The notes under the pieces are model-generated. The model ran no database searches and was not told where the DNA came from. It saw only the letters and a list, made by a program, of their open reading frames with translations. Of a DNA stretch of 64,000 nucleotides, positions 12,299-25,038 are shown piece by piece. The translations under genes were made by a program, and so were the position numbers. The stretch spans positions 122,234,001-122,298,000 of the forward strand of contig NC_092520.1 of NCBI RefSeq assembly GCF_037038585.1, written 5' to 3'. Every line of letters begins with the position of its first letter. The first letter of the stretch is position 1. Source of the DNA: Patagioenas fasciata (taxonomy: Eukaryota; Chordata; Aves; Columbiformes; Columbidae).

Positions 12299-12361
12299 AA
12301 ATAAAACCAAACAAAAACAAACCCCCAAAACAATACCAAAAAAACCTCAAACCAACGCAAG
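12299..12361 (+). repeat. A/C-rich low-complexity tract
   Basis: Units such as ACCAAACAAAAACAAACCCCC make this almost pure A and C on the plus strand. Similar A/C-rich tracts recur at 20039-20132, 30166-30226, 34696-34743 and 43746-43820. Confidence 0.75.
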
Positions 12362-15300
12362 CACCCAGAAGTCCAGCAAGCCTATACTTCAGGATAACTC
12401 AATATGAGGTATGCTGGCTTGGAACTTTTCTTAGCTCTTCTTCATGTTGGTATGTCTGGTCATGTTCAAGATCACTGTTAAACTGTGGTGCTCATGAAAA
12501 ATAAACAGAAAATAACAAAAAGTAGATGCTAATGTTATAAGAAAATATATATATAGTATAGGTTCATAATCCTTGACTGCTATTTAAACTGAAACTGTCT
12601 TGTATAATTTATCTGTAGCACTACATGGAAATAGTGCAAGTTGGCATTGCTCTGAAAGAGATAGTTATAAAACTTGTATGGACAGGGTAAAAGCAGGTTG
12701 CAGTAATAATATTTTTTAGAATGAATGAAAAGTGAGGATGCCAACTAACATGTTTGGCTTCTGCTGTGCAAGGACTCCCATCTATATGGGAGCATAATGT
12801 TATTTGGGTTAAGATCTGAATGCTTTGAGTATTATAGAAGAATTGTGATGGTTGTTTAGCCACTCGTGCTACATAAAGGTTTAAGAGCTTATTGATTTAA
12901 ACAATGTTCTTCTCGCTTCCTTAATTTTATGTCATGGAATATGAAGATTGCTTGATATTGAACAAAAGGAGGCTCTAGCAGGATTTATTTCTTTTAACGT
13001 TACAGAGTTGAGTATCTTGTTTGGAAACATAGTCAAATCTAGGTTGTTCTCTCTCCTATCACCTTTATATAGTATTGCTCCCAGGATGATACTGAGAAAT
13101 GAAGGACTGTTCTGTAGAAAGAGCAGCAAAGTATGTGCCTTTAAAGAGCAGCTGTGCCAGCTGATTACCCTTCAGGTGCTGGTGCTTGAGCTTTTAAGGT
13201 ATGCAAAAACACAGATGTAAATGCATCTGCTGTGAAATGGGAAGAGGAATTTGCTATGTGTTGCTTCAGTAAGCAGTGTGGGGGGCTAATAAGTAGTGTT
13301 TGTGGAGCTCAAAGAAAAATTGAGTTAGAAGGTCTAGAATTGACAGTCTAAATCTCAGTTTTTAGAAAGAAAGTAAGTATGGAATGGAAGCAGGGTAAGA
13401 GAAATACAAAACCTGGTATACAAACCGGTAGAAGGTAATTTTGCTAAGTGCCAACTACTTGCAGTGGTGTTAGTAAATGTCCCTTTCTTAGTGTTGATTC
13501 AGTTGTCTGTTGAAAAGCAATAAACTTGAAGAGTGTTACTTTCCAACCTATGTTGCACCAGTTGTTCCTGTGGAGGCAGCTTGACCTGCAGTCCCGTGGT
13601 TGAATGCAACTTTGTCCAGAGCTCTTTATCTCTGTGTGGCTGCAGATTGATTAGGTAAGTCTGCAAAGAAGTGAGGGTGCTGAGATGGCTTGTGTTGTCT
13701 GCTTGCTCTGGAGTACTGGTACGTTGCCTCTTCAAGGTGAGCTGTGTGGTGACAGATTTATTTGCTCTAGCACTGTTTGTGTTTGTACTTGGGCTTCTTG
13801 TTTCCAACTTCAAATGAATATGTTGTATTGAATCAGGATTATTTGAACTTTTTTTTTTTATCCTGATGGCTGCTATATTGACTGGTATACAGACACTGGT
13901 GCAGCCATTCCCATGAGGAATTTTCTTAGGGACCTGACAAGTGAATGCTAACTGAATGGCCAGATTTTCTTAGTGAAGAATAGCTATAGGTGCAATTAAT
14001 TAATATTTGTTATGCTGTGTGTTGTTGGTGTTTGTTGTTTTATATTATCTTTAGATGTATGTTCTAACTGGGAATGTTTTATGGTTGTACGTGGGGTTTT
14101 GTGTGTGGTGTTGGTTGTTTTTTAGGGTTAGGCCACTTAAACCAAGATTTTTGAAAAGTACCTATTTGAAGGATGGTTGCATTCAGTGCCTCACATGTCA
14201 TAGCTATTTGAAATGCAGTCATGTATTTATATTGAGAGGATGGAGAAGATAATGAATGATTGGAGTAGGCATGAGATAGGTTAATCAAGCTTTCTTGTTA
14301 GAGGTAAAGGGGTCGTTAACAGTGTTCGCTATTCCTGGTTAGAAAGCAGATGGATTGCATAGAAAAGAGTGTCATGGAAGTATGGGAAGAAATCCCAAGA
14401 ATAACCAAGGAAGAAAAGATGGGAATGACTGAATGTGGATAAAATACAAGGAAATAGGCAAGAAGCAATTAAACAGCAAAACGTGCAGTAAAGATGATGT
14501 CAGGGAAAATTAATTTTGTTTTTCCATCCATAAAATGAGGAGAGATGAAAAAGCTGTTATGTGAGAACTTGTCTTACTCCCGTGAATGTGAAAAGACAGT
14601 GAAGTTGTAAAGTAGTGGGTTAAAATGAGGTGTAGTTATGTATAAGTACGACTCTTGAGGGGGCTCACAGCCAATACTTGCTGTTTTTCTAGAAAAGCTA
14701 GACTAGTGGTTGCTTAGTGCACAACTTAGTATACAGGCACATGGGGAAGAGCTTCAAGGCACAGGACAGCATCTTCCAAGTCATAGTCAAAACACCAACC
14801 AAACCAACTGTTTTTAATTACCCACTAGATGAATACTGCAAGCATTATTTTTCTCTTCATTCTTTTAAGATAATTAACTTTTAGACTTGGTACTCTTTCA
14901 AATGTGAACTCAAATTGTTTTTTCTGTCCATGAGTTACCAATAGAATAAAATTAGCAGCAAGAATAAAAACCTTTCAAAGTCTCAAAACTTTCTCTGTCC
15001 TTTTACCTGTGTTTTCCAAAGTGTGGGGAAATGAGTAGGTAAAGTTTAACATCAGCATGTTGTCAAGAAAGTCGCTGTTCAGGTAGTGAAAAGTAATGAG
15101 CTTCCAGACTATTTTATCACTACTGCATTCTTCTGTTCAGTATTTTTGCTGCTTTTAAGTTGTTTTTTCAAGTAGTGTGCAGAAGTAAAAGCAACTTTCA
15201 TGTTGTAATACTTCGAAAAAGCATGGGTTTGTATTGTCAACTTGAAGGCTAGTCAAGTGTGTCTTGTCTTGAGTTGACCTGGTATACTAGGATTACCTGC

Positions 15301-16729
15301 AGCAGTAGATGGCTCTTGCAGATTTCCCCTCTCCTATATCAGATTTTCATTATCTGTCATTTAAGATACTTGTATATGCCTACAGGGATCATTATTTTTT
15401 CCCATTAGTCAAAGCTGCTATAACATGACAGTTTTTCAACTTGCCCTTAGCAGAATATCTTCTTGGGATTAGTTTGAACACAAGAAAATGTTTTCCTGAA
15501 GTGACTGTTGTTTTAAATACTTAGAAGGTGCTAGTGCTATTACTGTAATGCAGAATTTGGCACATGCAGAATTTGAAATCATTGAAATGGCAATCTCCTG
15601 CCAAAAAACATAATCACTGAAAGATGAATAAAGGTTATTCAAACAGGTCTCCATAGTTGATGTGCCTGCAGATCAGGGGAAGAAACAAACTAAGATAACG
15701 TGATTAATGTATTAGTTACTTTTTCATCTATTATTTTCACTAGCCTTTGAGTTAGAAGATTACAAATTAGTGTTTGACTTTTTCTTAATTCTGTTTTGTG
15801 TGAGCATTCTTTGCCCACTTCTGTTGCTTCTTTTTAACCTGCAATACCACCCATGCTGCATATGGTTAAGCTGAAAACTAATTATTGCTGGGACAAGTGC
15901 ACCTAAGAGCAGCCTATTGGATGAAGGGATGGTGGAAACAGAATATGAAAAAGTTGAGATTATGTTCAAGTTGCATAATTGGCTTTACTTGCTTTTTTTT
16001 TTCCAGTGTACATAATCTGATAGAACAATGGCCATTTTAGTCAAGCATAAGTTAAATTACATCAAATGCAAGGAAATTGTTCATAGTAACAGAGATTTGA
16101 GGGGACATAACTTCTGACTTGTATTAACTTGCAGTATTTTTTTCCCCAAATTCCTTCTTTAATTTCTCCTACATCACCTGTTTGCACTTGCCACAATAAA
16201 CATGTATTTGGTAAACTCTGCTGAAGGTGATTACTAGAGGTCAGAGAAGCAAAAATCAAGAGCTGTTAAACTTAATTGCATTTTTGAGTGTATTTATGAA
16301 GATTGATAGTATTTGCATTATAAAACCCACTGATTGGCCCTTCTCCAGTGATGCTGCTTCTGTGCTTTAAACACTTCCATGCACTCTTGACTTCAAAAGG
16401 TAAACTTTCTTGAAACAGAATGTTATGACTTCTGTAAGGTACTTTAACATTTAAAGAGGCACTGTAGATCTAAAGAAATCAACCATGAGAATGTGATGGT
16501 TGTGACCACACCATTAATCACTACTTTGGAGGTTTAAATGCATCTTGTTGAAAGTTTCAGTGTGTTACTGGTGGCTGAGGTAGAACAAAATAGCCTTCCT
16601 CTGGTAATTGGCAAGTGCAATATATGCATTTATCTAGGATATCCTGTATAGGAAGAAATACACCAAGTTCTGCGTATCTGTGTTTCAGCAGTTTGTGGTA
16701 TCATAGTTCAAGCTTCTGCATGTAGCTTA

Positions 16730-16798
16730 TATGGCAGGGGATTGGAACTAGACAATCTTCAAGGTCCCTTTCAACCTAAACCATTCTATGATTCTATG
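16730..16798 (+). mobile_element. CR1 LINE 3'-end fragment, sense strand
   Basis: About 70 bases match the CR1 3' end. They read 'GGATTGGAACTAGACAATC', then 'AAGGTCCCTTTCAACC', and finish with ATTCTATGATTCTATG, the short-repeat tail by which CR1 elements end. Only the extreme 3' end is present, a typical severely 5'-truncated insertion. It lies in intron 1 in the same orientation as the gene. Confidence 0.9.
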
Positions 16799-17257
16799 TG
16801 TATGAGACAACTGTTAAGTTCAATGGCTGTAAAATAGTAGGGCTTTTGACTATAACCAGATGAATTATCACAGTTGATGCATCAGTGTTTTTACGTGAAC
16901 ATTTAATAACTTATATTACCTTCTGACAAATCAGAATATAAATCTGTTTTTGATGAATACTTTTGTGTTAGCTTCATGTAAGATCTTAAAAATTCTGCTG
17001 GGAGTGTTCTGCCTTGCTGAGGACTACAGGATTCTAGGATACTGTTAGTGAAAGCTCCCTTGGTGGTATAGTTTGAGAGAGCTACTCTACAGCTGTGTTT
17101 GCTGAGATACAAGAGGCATGGCTTATGTGTGATAAATTGATGTGGCTGCAAATAAGGTGAAAACTGAAGTGAAGAAAAGGAGTTGTCTACACAATTTGAG
17201 ACTGGTCTGAAAAGAGGTCCTGAATTGATTGCTGTAAGTATATAGGACAAGACTGTG

Positions 17258-18290
17258 GACAAAGGAGGAGTGCTATGAACCTTGAGAGGCTTTTAGTGAG
17301 GTTTCCGAAAGTGTCCTTGTAGCCAAATTGGTGAGATATGGTTTAGATTAGTGGATTATTAAGTAGGTGAAAACTTGCATGTACTACTGGACTCAGAAGT
17401 TTCTGAGCAGCTGTATCAAGTCCACCTGGAGGCTTGTTCCTGGTGGCATGACTTTAAGGATCAGTCCAGGGCCAGTATGTCTGCATTCTGTCCCCTCTTT
17501 CACTTCCAGCAAGTTTGTGGATGCTACCAGATTGTGAGGGGCAATTGATATGCTGGAGACTAGGGCTAATTGAGTGGGACATCTGCAGGCTGGAGAGATA
17601 ACTGGCACAAACCTCATGAAAAAACAAAAGCAGATGCCAAGTCTTTCTGGGACAGAGTGACCCCATGCAGCAGTGCAGTTGTGATCCTAACTGGTGAAAA
17701 GCAGCTTTACAGGAGAGAACATAGGGGCCCTTGTGGGTTTAGTATGTGCCTTTGTAGTGTAAAAGGAGCATACTGGGCATGGTCAGACAGTTGAAGGAAG
17801 CAATTACTCTATTTGGAGCCTGTGAGACAACATCTAGAGTACTGTGCCCAGTTTTGTGCTCCCAAGTACAAGGCAGATACTGAGGTGTCGGCGGAAGGCC
17901 ACTAAGATAGAGAGTTGGGGGCTGAGAAGTTAGTTTGTTCAGCTTTGGGAAAAGTCTAAAATGGGGGATCCTAATTGCTGGCTATGACTGTTTAATAGGA
18001 GGTGAGAGAGAAAATGAAGACAGGTTCTCCTTAGATATGCACAGGGAAAGGTTAAGAGGCAACACATGCAAGCTACAAGAGAAATTCTAACAATGTCTTG
18101 GCAATATGTTTTTCTACACAGAGAATGAAGCACCGAAAGAGGTGGTAGAATCTCTGCCCTTGAAAATATTCAGAACCTGGCTATGGTATGATCCTCAGCA
18201 ACCTGATCTGACTTCTAAGTTGGCTCTGTTTTCAGTTGAGGATAAGATTGGACAACCTTCAGAAGTCCCTTTCAGTCTAAATGAGCCTCA
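17258..18290 (+). mobile_element. Old CR1 LINE copy, sense strand, reverse-transcriptase 3' half
   Basis: The sequence translates in broken frames to CR1 ORF2 pieces in the right order. First comes a 'SVLVAKLVRYGLD' segment just after the RT 'KAFDTVSHS' position. Next is a 'RQHLEYCAQFCAP' segment (about 17825-17870) corresponding to the family's 'RPHLEYCVQFWAP'. Then 'EAPKEVVESLPLKIF' (about 18130-18170) corresponds to 'LPREVVESPSLEIFK'. The end, 'CTTCAGAAGTCCCTTTCAG' (18258-18276), matches the CR1 3'UTR. Many stops and frameshifts show it is long dead. Its 5' end is truncated and the left boundary is approximate. Confidence 0.8.
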
Positions 18291-18718
18291 TTTTGTGCAT
18301 GAGTAGACAGGAGCTAGTATACTGTAGCTGTGATCCCTGGAAGAAAAGTAGAAGTGGTTCGAAGTCTTTTTCTATGAAGATTAAAATTTAAAAAGTCTGA
18401 AACAAATTTTTCTCTAAAGGAATCAGACTGCTAAAGCTTACTTTAAAATTAGATCCCATTATTAACTTCTAGTGTAAGTACTAACTTCTAGAGAGTCTTT
18501 TAAAGACTTGCTTCCATGTCTTCTGTTACTTCAATAAGTAGCTGGTAAAACCAGTCCCTTATAGCACAGAGCTGAGTGGCATTGTGACAAATACTGAAAA
18601 TGTAGTTTGGCAGTAAATAGAACAGCTGTTCTACAGAATTAATACGCTTGGCTATCAGCTACCAAGGTTTACTGTCCTAATGCAGTTCCTGGACAAAAAG
18701 GGTTAACTTGCTGGAATA

Positions 18719-18865
18719 GCTGGTCGTCAAACTTATTTTCACCTGGGGCCACATCAGCCTCTCGGTTGCATAGTTACGTTTATACAGTCCAAAAATTACA
18801 TTTGGCCCTTTGAAGGCAACCACGAGGCTGATGTGCCTCCAGTGAAAATGAGTTTGACAACCCTG
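18719..18865. mobile_element. hAT-like foldback element (MITE), copy 1
   Basis: The two ends form a long imperfect inverted repeat. The left arm (18719-18769) reads GTCAAACTTATTTTCACC then CACATCAGCCTC and GGTTGC. The right arm (18816-18865) is its reverse complement, ending GAGTTTGACAACCCTG. Arms of about 50 bases surround a loop of about 45 bases. The outer end resembles CAGGGGTGTCAAACTC, a terminal repeat type I associate with non-autonomous hAT transposons of vertebrates. An eight-base target duplication is not obvious, so the copy is old. A related copy lies at 34552. Confidence 0.7.
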
Positions 18866-19490
18866 ACCTAGATCATGTGTTGCTGATATGGTGGTAGTTC
18901 CCACAGATTACAATAATTTTGCACTTAATAACAGATGCTTCTGTTATTAGCTGGTCATTCTGGCACCATCAATTCAACATCAGTGAATAAATTCCAGTAG
19001 TCTGTACCTATCTACATTAAAAAAGGACTTCCTGGTATTACAGTTGTTTCCTGTGCAAAGAAAACAAGACAACAGCTGCTGTTCAGTGATTTCAAGATCT
19101 TTTGAATTCTGTTGTGAAATCAAGATACTTTGGCCATAAAATTTTTCTAGTGTAAAGTTTGCCAAAGTATTTTCCAAGATCCTAGATGTAATTTGTCATG
19201 ACTACCTACAATATTATGGGTTGGTTTTTTTTTGAATGGGGTATTAGAGTACAGTGACAGTTTTAAGGGTTGAGCGTGGTTTTTTTTTTGCCTCAGTGGG
19301 AAAGATGATACCTAGGAAATATCTGCGATGAAAATAAGAATTTACAAAGGCCAACACTAATGTAATTGGAAAGCTTTTCGCGATGAGATGTGTGTAACAT
19401 TCACTTGCCGGCTAGCTGCAGTGTCAGACATGCAGGCAACGTCAGGAAGGTAAGGGTTGATGGTCTAAGTTGAGCATGGCCTTAAGAGCT

Positions 19491-19507
19491 AAAAAAAAAA
19501 AAAAAAA
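19491..19507 (+). repeat. A homopolymer (17 A)
   Basis: Uninterrupted run of 17 A. No retrotransposon body is recognised immediately upstream. Confidence 0.8.
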
Positions 19508-20019
19508 GACAGCAGTGTCAGCAATGCAGGGGGCAGCAGGCATCAGCATGACTTTGTAATGTAGCTGGTAACACATCAGATCTTGTCATGGGCAGCTGAG
19601 ATTTAGGCATGAAATTTTTAGAATCTGCAGATAACATTCAAACTTTACAAATAACTGAAAATGTGAAGCCAGTGTTTAGCTGTCTTCCTGAATTTAGGAA
19701 ACTTTGCAACTTTATGTAGTGCAAAGTACAACCTCCCCTCTTTTCCCAAAACCTCCGTTCTTTCTAGAGTAGGTGATATATAGGAAGACAACACTGGAGC
19801 AGTGAATTACTTCAGGGAATAGGGATTTTCCTAGGGATTGATAGTCTTTTTCCTTCATCTAGGACATCATGTGTCAGTGTTCCTGACCAGTTTTTAGTGG
19901 TTTTCTAATTTCAGTGCAGGAGGTAAAATTGTGGGGGCAGGGAGTGCTGAATACAACTGTTGCTGTATGCTTAACAGAAGTTTAGGTCCTTCCTTAAAAT
20001 TAATTTCACACACCCTGCT

Positions 20020-20132
20020 GGGGGGGGGGGAACATAACACCCAAACAAACAACAAAAAAACAACCAACCAAAACAAACAAACAAAAAAAAACACAAAAAA
20101 AACCAAACAAAAACCATAAAACCCAACAACTA
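20020..20132 (+). repeat. G homopolymer followed by A/C-rich (AAAC)n-like tract
   Basis: Eleven G residues (20020-20030) are followed by about 95 bases that are nearly all A and C, with repeated AAAC units. The tract is complementary in character to the G/T-rich tract at 20451-20542, about 320 bases downstream. Confidence 0.8.
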
Positions 20133-20346
20133 TGAGAAAAAAAGAAGAAAATATTCTGTTATCCGGGTGCTTATTTTAAGAAATTCAGAGTTTTTACTTG
20201 TACAGAATTTTTTGCTAGCTTATCCTTGAACTTCCTGGAAGGATTGTGTACACTGAAAACACCAAATGCTGCAGGCATTTTATCTGAAGGTGCCATGTTC
20301 CTTTCTCCATTTAAAGCTGGGGCAATGTCCATTTCTGCTTGGATTC

Positions 20347-20367
20347 TTTTTTTTTTTTTTTTTTTTT
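20347..20367 (+). repeat. T homopolymer (21 T)
   Basis: Uninterrupted run of 21 T between the A/C-rich and G/T-rich tracts. Confidence 0.85.
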
Positions 20368-20450
20368 GCTTTAATCGTTCTCTGTAAAAGTAATATCCCA
20401 TTAAAGTTTTTTCCATTGTTTTTGTTCCCCCCAAATGGCTGAAATGTTCT

Positions 20451-20542
20451 GTGTAGTGTGTTTTGTGTGGTGTGGGTGTTGTGGTTTTTGTTTGGTTTGG
20501 GTTTTGTTGTTGTTTGTTTGTGGGTTTGTTTGTTTGTTTGTT
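20451..20542 (+). repeat. G/T-rich (GTTT)n-like tract
   Basis: About 90 bases consist almost only of G and T, ending in a clean series of TTTG units (20510-20541). Read on the minus strand it is an (AAAC)n tract like the one at 20039-20132, so the two lie as inverted repeats. Confidence 0.8.
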
Positions 20543-22439
20543 ACCCTCAGGAGATGATGTTTGTGCTTCAAGCTTCTTTCTTAATAAGAATTTCCTAGAC
20601 ACTGCTTCTCTATATGACACAGCTTTAATTGGCCATCATTTCAGCTTGTCAATACCAGCTGCATTGCTGGTACTCTGTGTTAAAAGTAGTTTGGGGTTTT
20701 TTTGGTGATTTGTTAAACTATCTTGTGTTTATGCTGAATGAACTTACTTGCCTAAGACAAATGAAAACAGTCTGTGTACTCTTTGTCATTATTGACTGAA
20801 CAGTCCAGAAGTCTTTCTTCCTCCTACCTCTACTTTTGAGTAGGTAAAATATGGCTTAGTTCTAGAAAACTTAAGCATGATCACTTTTTATTAAACCTTC
20901 TGTTTGAACACAAAGTTAACCACATTGTGAAATCCAGAAATTGGTGGTTGTTTCTCAGAGTCCATAGACAAAGGCAAACTTAAGCTATTGTTAGTAATAT
21001 ATGGAGAAATGGTCTCTGAGAAGTGCAGTGTAGTATGGGAAGAACAGAAAGTACACAAAACTATTAAGTAGTGATGTAGTACTTACATGCTTATAAATAT
21101 AGACATGGAAATATGCCAATTCTTGATTTAGATCTTTATTGCTTCTCATAGCCAACTGAGTTGACTGTCATTCCAACAAGTGTGCCATGCAGTCTTACAG
21201 TTAATATGTAGATTCTGGCAAACTTTTGCAGTATGCTTATGTCAATACTGGGAAGTGTCTGAAGGATCAGGTATTAATTTGCGATTACTAAGACTTGCAG
21301 TTACAGACCAGCCAGCTATTAATACTTCAATACAATGTTATTGGCTTGAAGTTCTCTGCTGTAAGGTTACCTTAGTTGCAGTGTAGGTTTATAGCTTTGC
21401 CAGGCACTGAAATATTTGCTACTTTAAATGCAACTGAGAAAGAAAAACATTTTTTCTTTTTCATTTCTGGACCTTTATGTAATAATCTAATTGAACGAAT
21501 GGCAGAAAGACTTGCTTATGAAGATACCTCAGTCAGCTATTGCTTTTGGTAACATGCAGGGTCACATTTTGATTTGCTAATTCTATAGGTCATGCATTCA
21601 GCAGTATCTGCAAGGCGTATCAGCACAGTGGTACCTTTACTGTCTTTCAAAAAGGTATCAACAGGGGGATGTTGTGAAAGTGTTTATAAAGAATTATTTC
21701 TATTTAAGAAATCTTTCTAACTTATTGGCTACTAGCTCCTATTTGTACTGCTAGGAGAGTACCTAAAATTGTAGTCTTACCACTTTTAGTTATCAGGGGA
21801 CATAAATATTGCTTAGTAGTTTCTTCATGTTTGTGCCTAGTTCTGTGCATCTTAATAGTCTCTTGTTTTGTGTGGAAGACTTAGTGTTGTTAGAAAGAAA
21901 AGGAGTGTGATAGTTTTTAGAGGGAGTTTCTTGTGAGGTTTGGAGACACCTGTCTCCTGATTGATTTGGTGTCCTGAGATTTTCCCCCCTTCCCGGGCCA
22001 TTGGATCCAGGATGTTATGGAGAGACTAAGTCTGGTCTTTTGACTGCTACGTTTTGCATATATCCACGTGGTTACTCATGATTCTGCCAGGCATAACCCT
22101 GAGTATTATCAAGAGTGACTGAAGAACTCCGAGAGCAAAGGCAGAAGGCATGAGTGCAAGTTCTCAACCTGGGTGCATATCCCAGTGAGGGTGAAAGACT
22201 TGGGTAGGAGTGAATGCGTCTTGCAATTGTTGGAGGTAGGACTTTTGGCTTCACTGAGCACTGAGCTGTCTTTGAGGAACAAGATTACTGAGCAAGAGTC
22301 AGAATCTGACAAAGCAAGATGGGAGTTTTCTTTCCAGTAGGAAGGCTATAAACTAGGTATGTTGAGCTGTCCTCATATTTTCGCTCTTCTGAAAAGAAGA
22401 CATGAAGAGCAATAAAGAAGTGCCTGAGGGTGACATGAT

Positions 22440-22760
22440 GGAAGAGGTTTTTTCCCCCCTCCCCTTGTGAAGGCAGCACAAATGAGGACTGTGCACAACT
22501 GCGTACTTATCATCTCGCTTGGATGCTGGCAATGTGATTGGATATCTTGCATGACTGGAGTAGTGCGATTAGTTGGATCCATGCCTTTCAGGAAGTTGAG
22601 AAAGGTAGTGCTTGATAGAGTGTACAGAATGTATGGAGCTTTGCCACTGAGCAGGTGACAAGCCAGTTAAGCTTCTGCGTAATGCTAAGAGTCCAGACCA
22701 AAACAGTTGACACCACTAAGTATCTGCTACTGGTGGCCTGATTAAAAAGTAGATGCCTTC
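22440..22760. repeat. Possible relic of an ancient LINE (L2/CR1-like)
   Basis: Phrases near 22490-22720 (for example CTTGGATGCTGGCAATGTGA) are loosely reminiscent of the 'one-clone-length' domain of old L2/CR1 LINE ORF2. No clear motif can be translated without several frameshifts. Reported as a weak candidate only. Confidence 0.15.
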
Positions 22761-23159
22761 TTTAGGCATTTGGAAGAAGCCTCATGATTGTAGGCTGTGG
22801 TGTTCATGGGAGATTTTGGCCACTCTGGCATCAGCTGAAAGAGCAATAGAGCTGGACACAATCCATCCAGGAGATATCTGGGGTATGTTAAAGATAACTT
22901 GCTGATGCACTTGATCATGGACTGACTAGGAAGAATTCTTTGCTTGAGGTATTATGCATAAACAAAGAAGAACTTGATGATACAACAGGTAGTGGCCTTG
23001 TTGGCTGAATTAACTTTGAGACTGGAGTTTGAAATACTGAGAAAAGTCATGACTGATACTAGAATCATAACCCTGGACTGTAGAAGAAAGATTTTTTTCT
23101 TACTCGGGAATCTGCTTGTAATGTTCTCATGGGGAAACTGTTCTGATGGGCAAATATGC

Positions 23160-23790
23160 TGAGGACAGCTGACTAATCTTCAAGACAAACCTCATTAAAC
23201 TACAATAAATGTCCCCTGCAATGTGCAGGAAGTCCAGTTGGCCTGGCAGAAGGTCAGCATGGAAGAACAGGGAATCCTCACTGAGCCTCAAATCCCAGGC
23301 TGTGTTAAGCATGACAGCAGGTTGAGGGAAGGGATCCTTCACCTCTTTTTGGCATTGCAACATTGTGTCCAATTTGGGACTCCCCAATACTGGAAGGACA
23401 CTCAGATACCAGAGTGAGCCCAGTGATGACCTACCATGTTGATTGGGGGCTGGAGCACTGGTTGTGTGAGGAGAGGCTGCAAGAGCCTGGGCTGATCAGC
23501 CTGCAGAGGGGAAGGAACCTTTACTGCTGCCTGATAGGAGCATGTCAAGAAGGTGAAGCAAGTCCGTCTTCAGAGATACAGCACAAGCAGGAATGGAAAC
23601 AAGCTGAAGTGTGGGAAATTCAGTTTAAGGAAAAGTACTTTTCTGAGGGAGATCATACACTGGAGCAGGTGGCCAAAGTGGTAGAGGAATGAATCTTATT
23701 CTGTGATATTGAAAACTTGACTGGGTCACTCTCCAAGCAGCCTGATACAATTGGACCTACTTGGAGTAGGACTGAGTGCCTCTTAACTCA
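23160..23790 (+). mobile_element. Old CR1 LINE copy, sense strand, ORF2 C-terminal end and 3'UTR
   Basis: Broken frames give CR1 C-terminal pieces in order. 'SRLREGILHLFLAL' is followed by 'CVQFGTPQYWKDTQ' (about 23365-23405), for the family's 'YCVQFWAPQYKKD'. 'EERLQEPGLISLQRGRN' (about 23470-23520) stands for '[15 protein letters not shown]', and 'EQVAKVVEE' (about 23663-23690) for the 'RLPREVVES' end. The tail reads AGCCTGATACAATTGGACCTACTT, matching CR1 3' sequence. It is degenerate and 5'-truncated; the left boundary is approximate. Confidence 0.75.
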
Positions 23791-24574
23791 TTCTCTAAAT
23801 CAGTATTAGAGTTTGTTTGCCCATGAGAAATGCATTATGAAGAAATCTATGCCTAGGAGTTCACTTCTTTGCGGTAATTGGTAGGTGTCTTGGTTAGAAA
23901 TTATGAATACCGCTTATACCTGTGTCAGAGGTGACCTGTTGAACACTTTGGAGACATCACAGGCTTTCTGTGAATGCATTTCCTCTAAGAGCTAGCACTA
24001 ATAAATAATGTTTCCTGGGATCTGAGCATTCTGAATGCCTGGGTCTGACAGAAGAAGTCAGAATGATTAAGTGAAGAATGTCTTACTGCTAATAACTTAG
24101 ACTCTGGGACAGACATGAGCTTTCTAGGTAAACTACCAAGATACACGTGGCATTTACCCCTGTGATTAGTATGAGTGTATGTATCTATTGCTGTGTGGCA
24201 GAATACAGGCTTTCTACCTTCTAATAAAAGACAGCAAACAGCAATGACAAAAATCCTATACTGATCACTTCATATTGCATTTTTGGATTCTGACTGCAGT
24301 TGCCTTATATTTCTGTTAGTCTATGTAACTGCAAGTTTATTATATGATAGTACTGAAACAACTTGGAATGCAAGTTGGTTGTTGTACTTGGTGTGTGTCT
24401 CCTGGAATATCAACCCATGTTTTTGCAAGTTGGTGGCTGGGTGAAATAGGCTATGCTGCAGTGTCACTGCTAAGTCCTCGATTTTGAAATGAAGCAGGAG
24501 TCATAGGCAGTAACTCTTCAGACTTCTGTGGTATTTAGTGTCCAAACCCCCACCCCTGATTCTTCTCTTACACT

Positions 24575-24596
24575 AAAAAAAAAAAAAAAAAAAAAA
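24575..24596 (+). repeat. A homopolymer (22 A)
   Basis: Uninterrupted run of 22 A, following a C-rich stretch. No transposon body is recognised. Confidence 0.85.
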
Positions 24597-25010
24597 GCTG
24601 TCAGGTATTGTGATAGCATTAAATAGCGCTAAATTGATTTTCCAGATAAAGAGTGGTGAAGTTTGGAGTCTGGAAGGAAGTATGGCAGAGCATTTACCTG
24701 CCCAAACCTTCAGTTAGGAGTCACTGTGGTCTTGCTAGTATCTTTTTCTGGGGAGAATTCATATCATGGAAGCTATGTTTTTGGGTGGTGCTGGGGGATA
24801 GCAGAATCTCGTCTCTTGTGCTTCCTGGAGTGTGAAGTACCCTGATTGAACATAGATACTTGCTGCTCATAACAAGTTGGAATAAAGATGTTTTACACAA
24901 AATTATGGAAGACCTTATGAAACTGAGTGATTTCAAATGAAATGAACTAAAGTCTAGATAGATATTCAGTGATACCCATGAGCCCTCCTTTGTGTAGGGT
25001 GGAGTAAACT

Positions 25011-25038
25011 ATGTATATATATATACACACACACATAT
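25011..25038. repeat. (TA)n(CA)n microsatellite
   Basis: Alternating TA units pass directly into CA units over about 28 bases, a typical dinucleotide microsatellite that is probably length-variable. Confidence 0.85.

Noticed and set aside
13499-13813. Slightly GC-richer patch with two consensus-like donors (13655 and 13737) and a 104-codon minus-strand frame, considered as a hidden exon
   Set aside because: No acceptor with matching phase and no recognisable peptide; isolated donor-like sites are common in a 28-kb intron.
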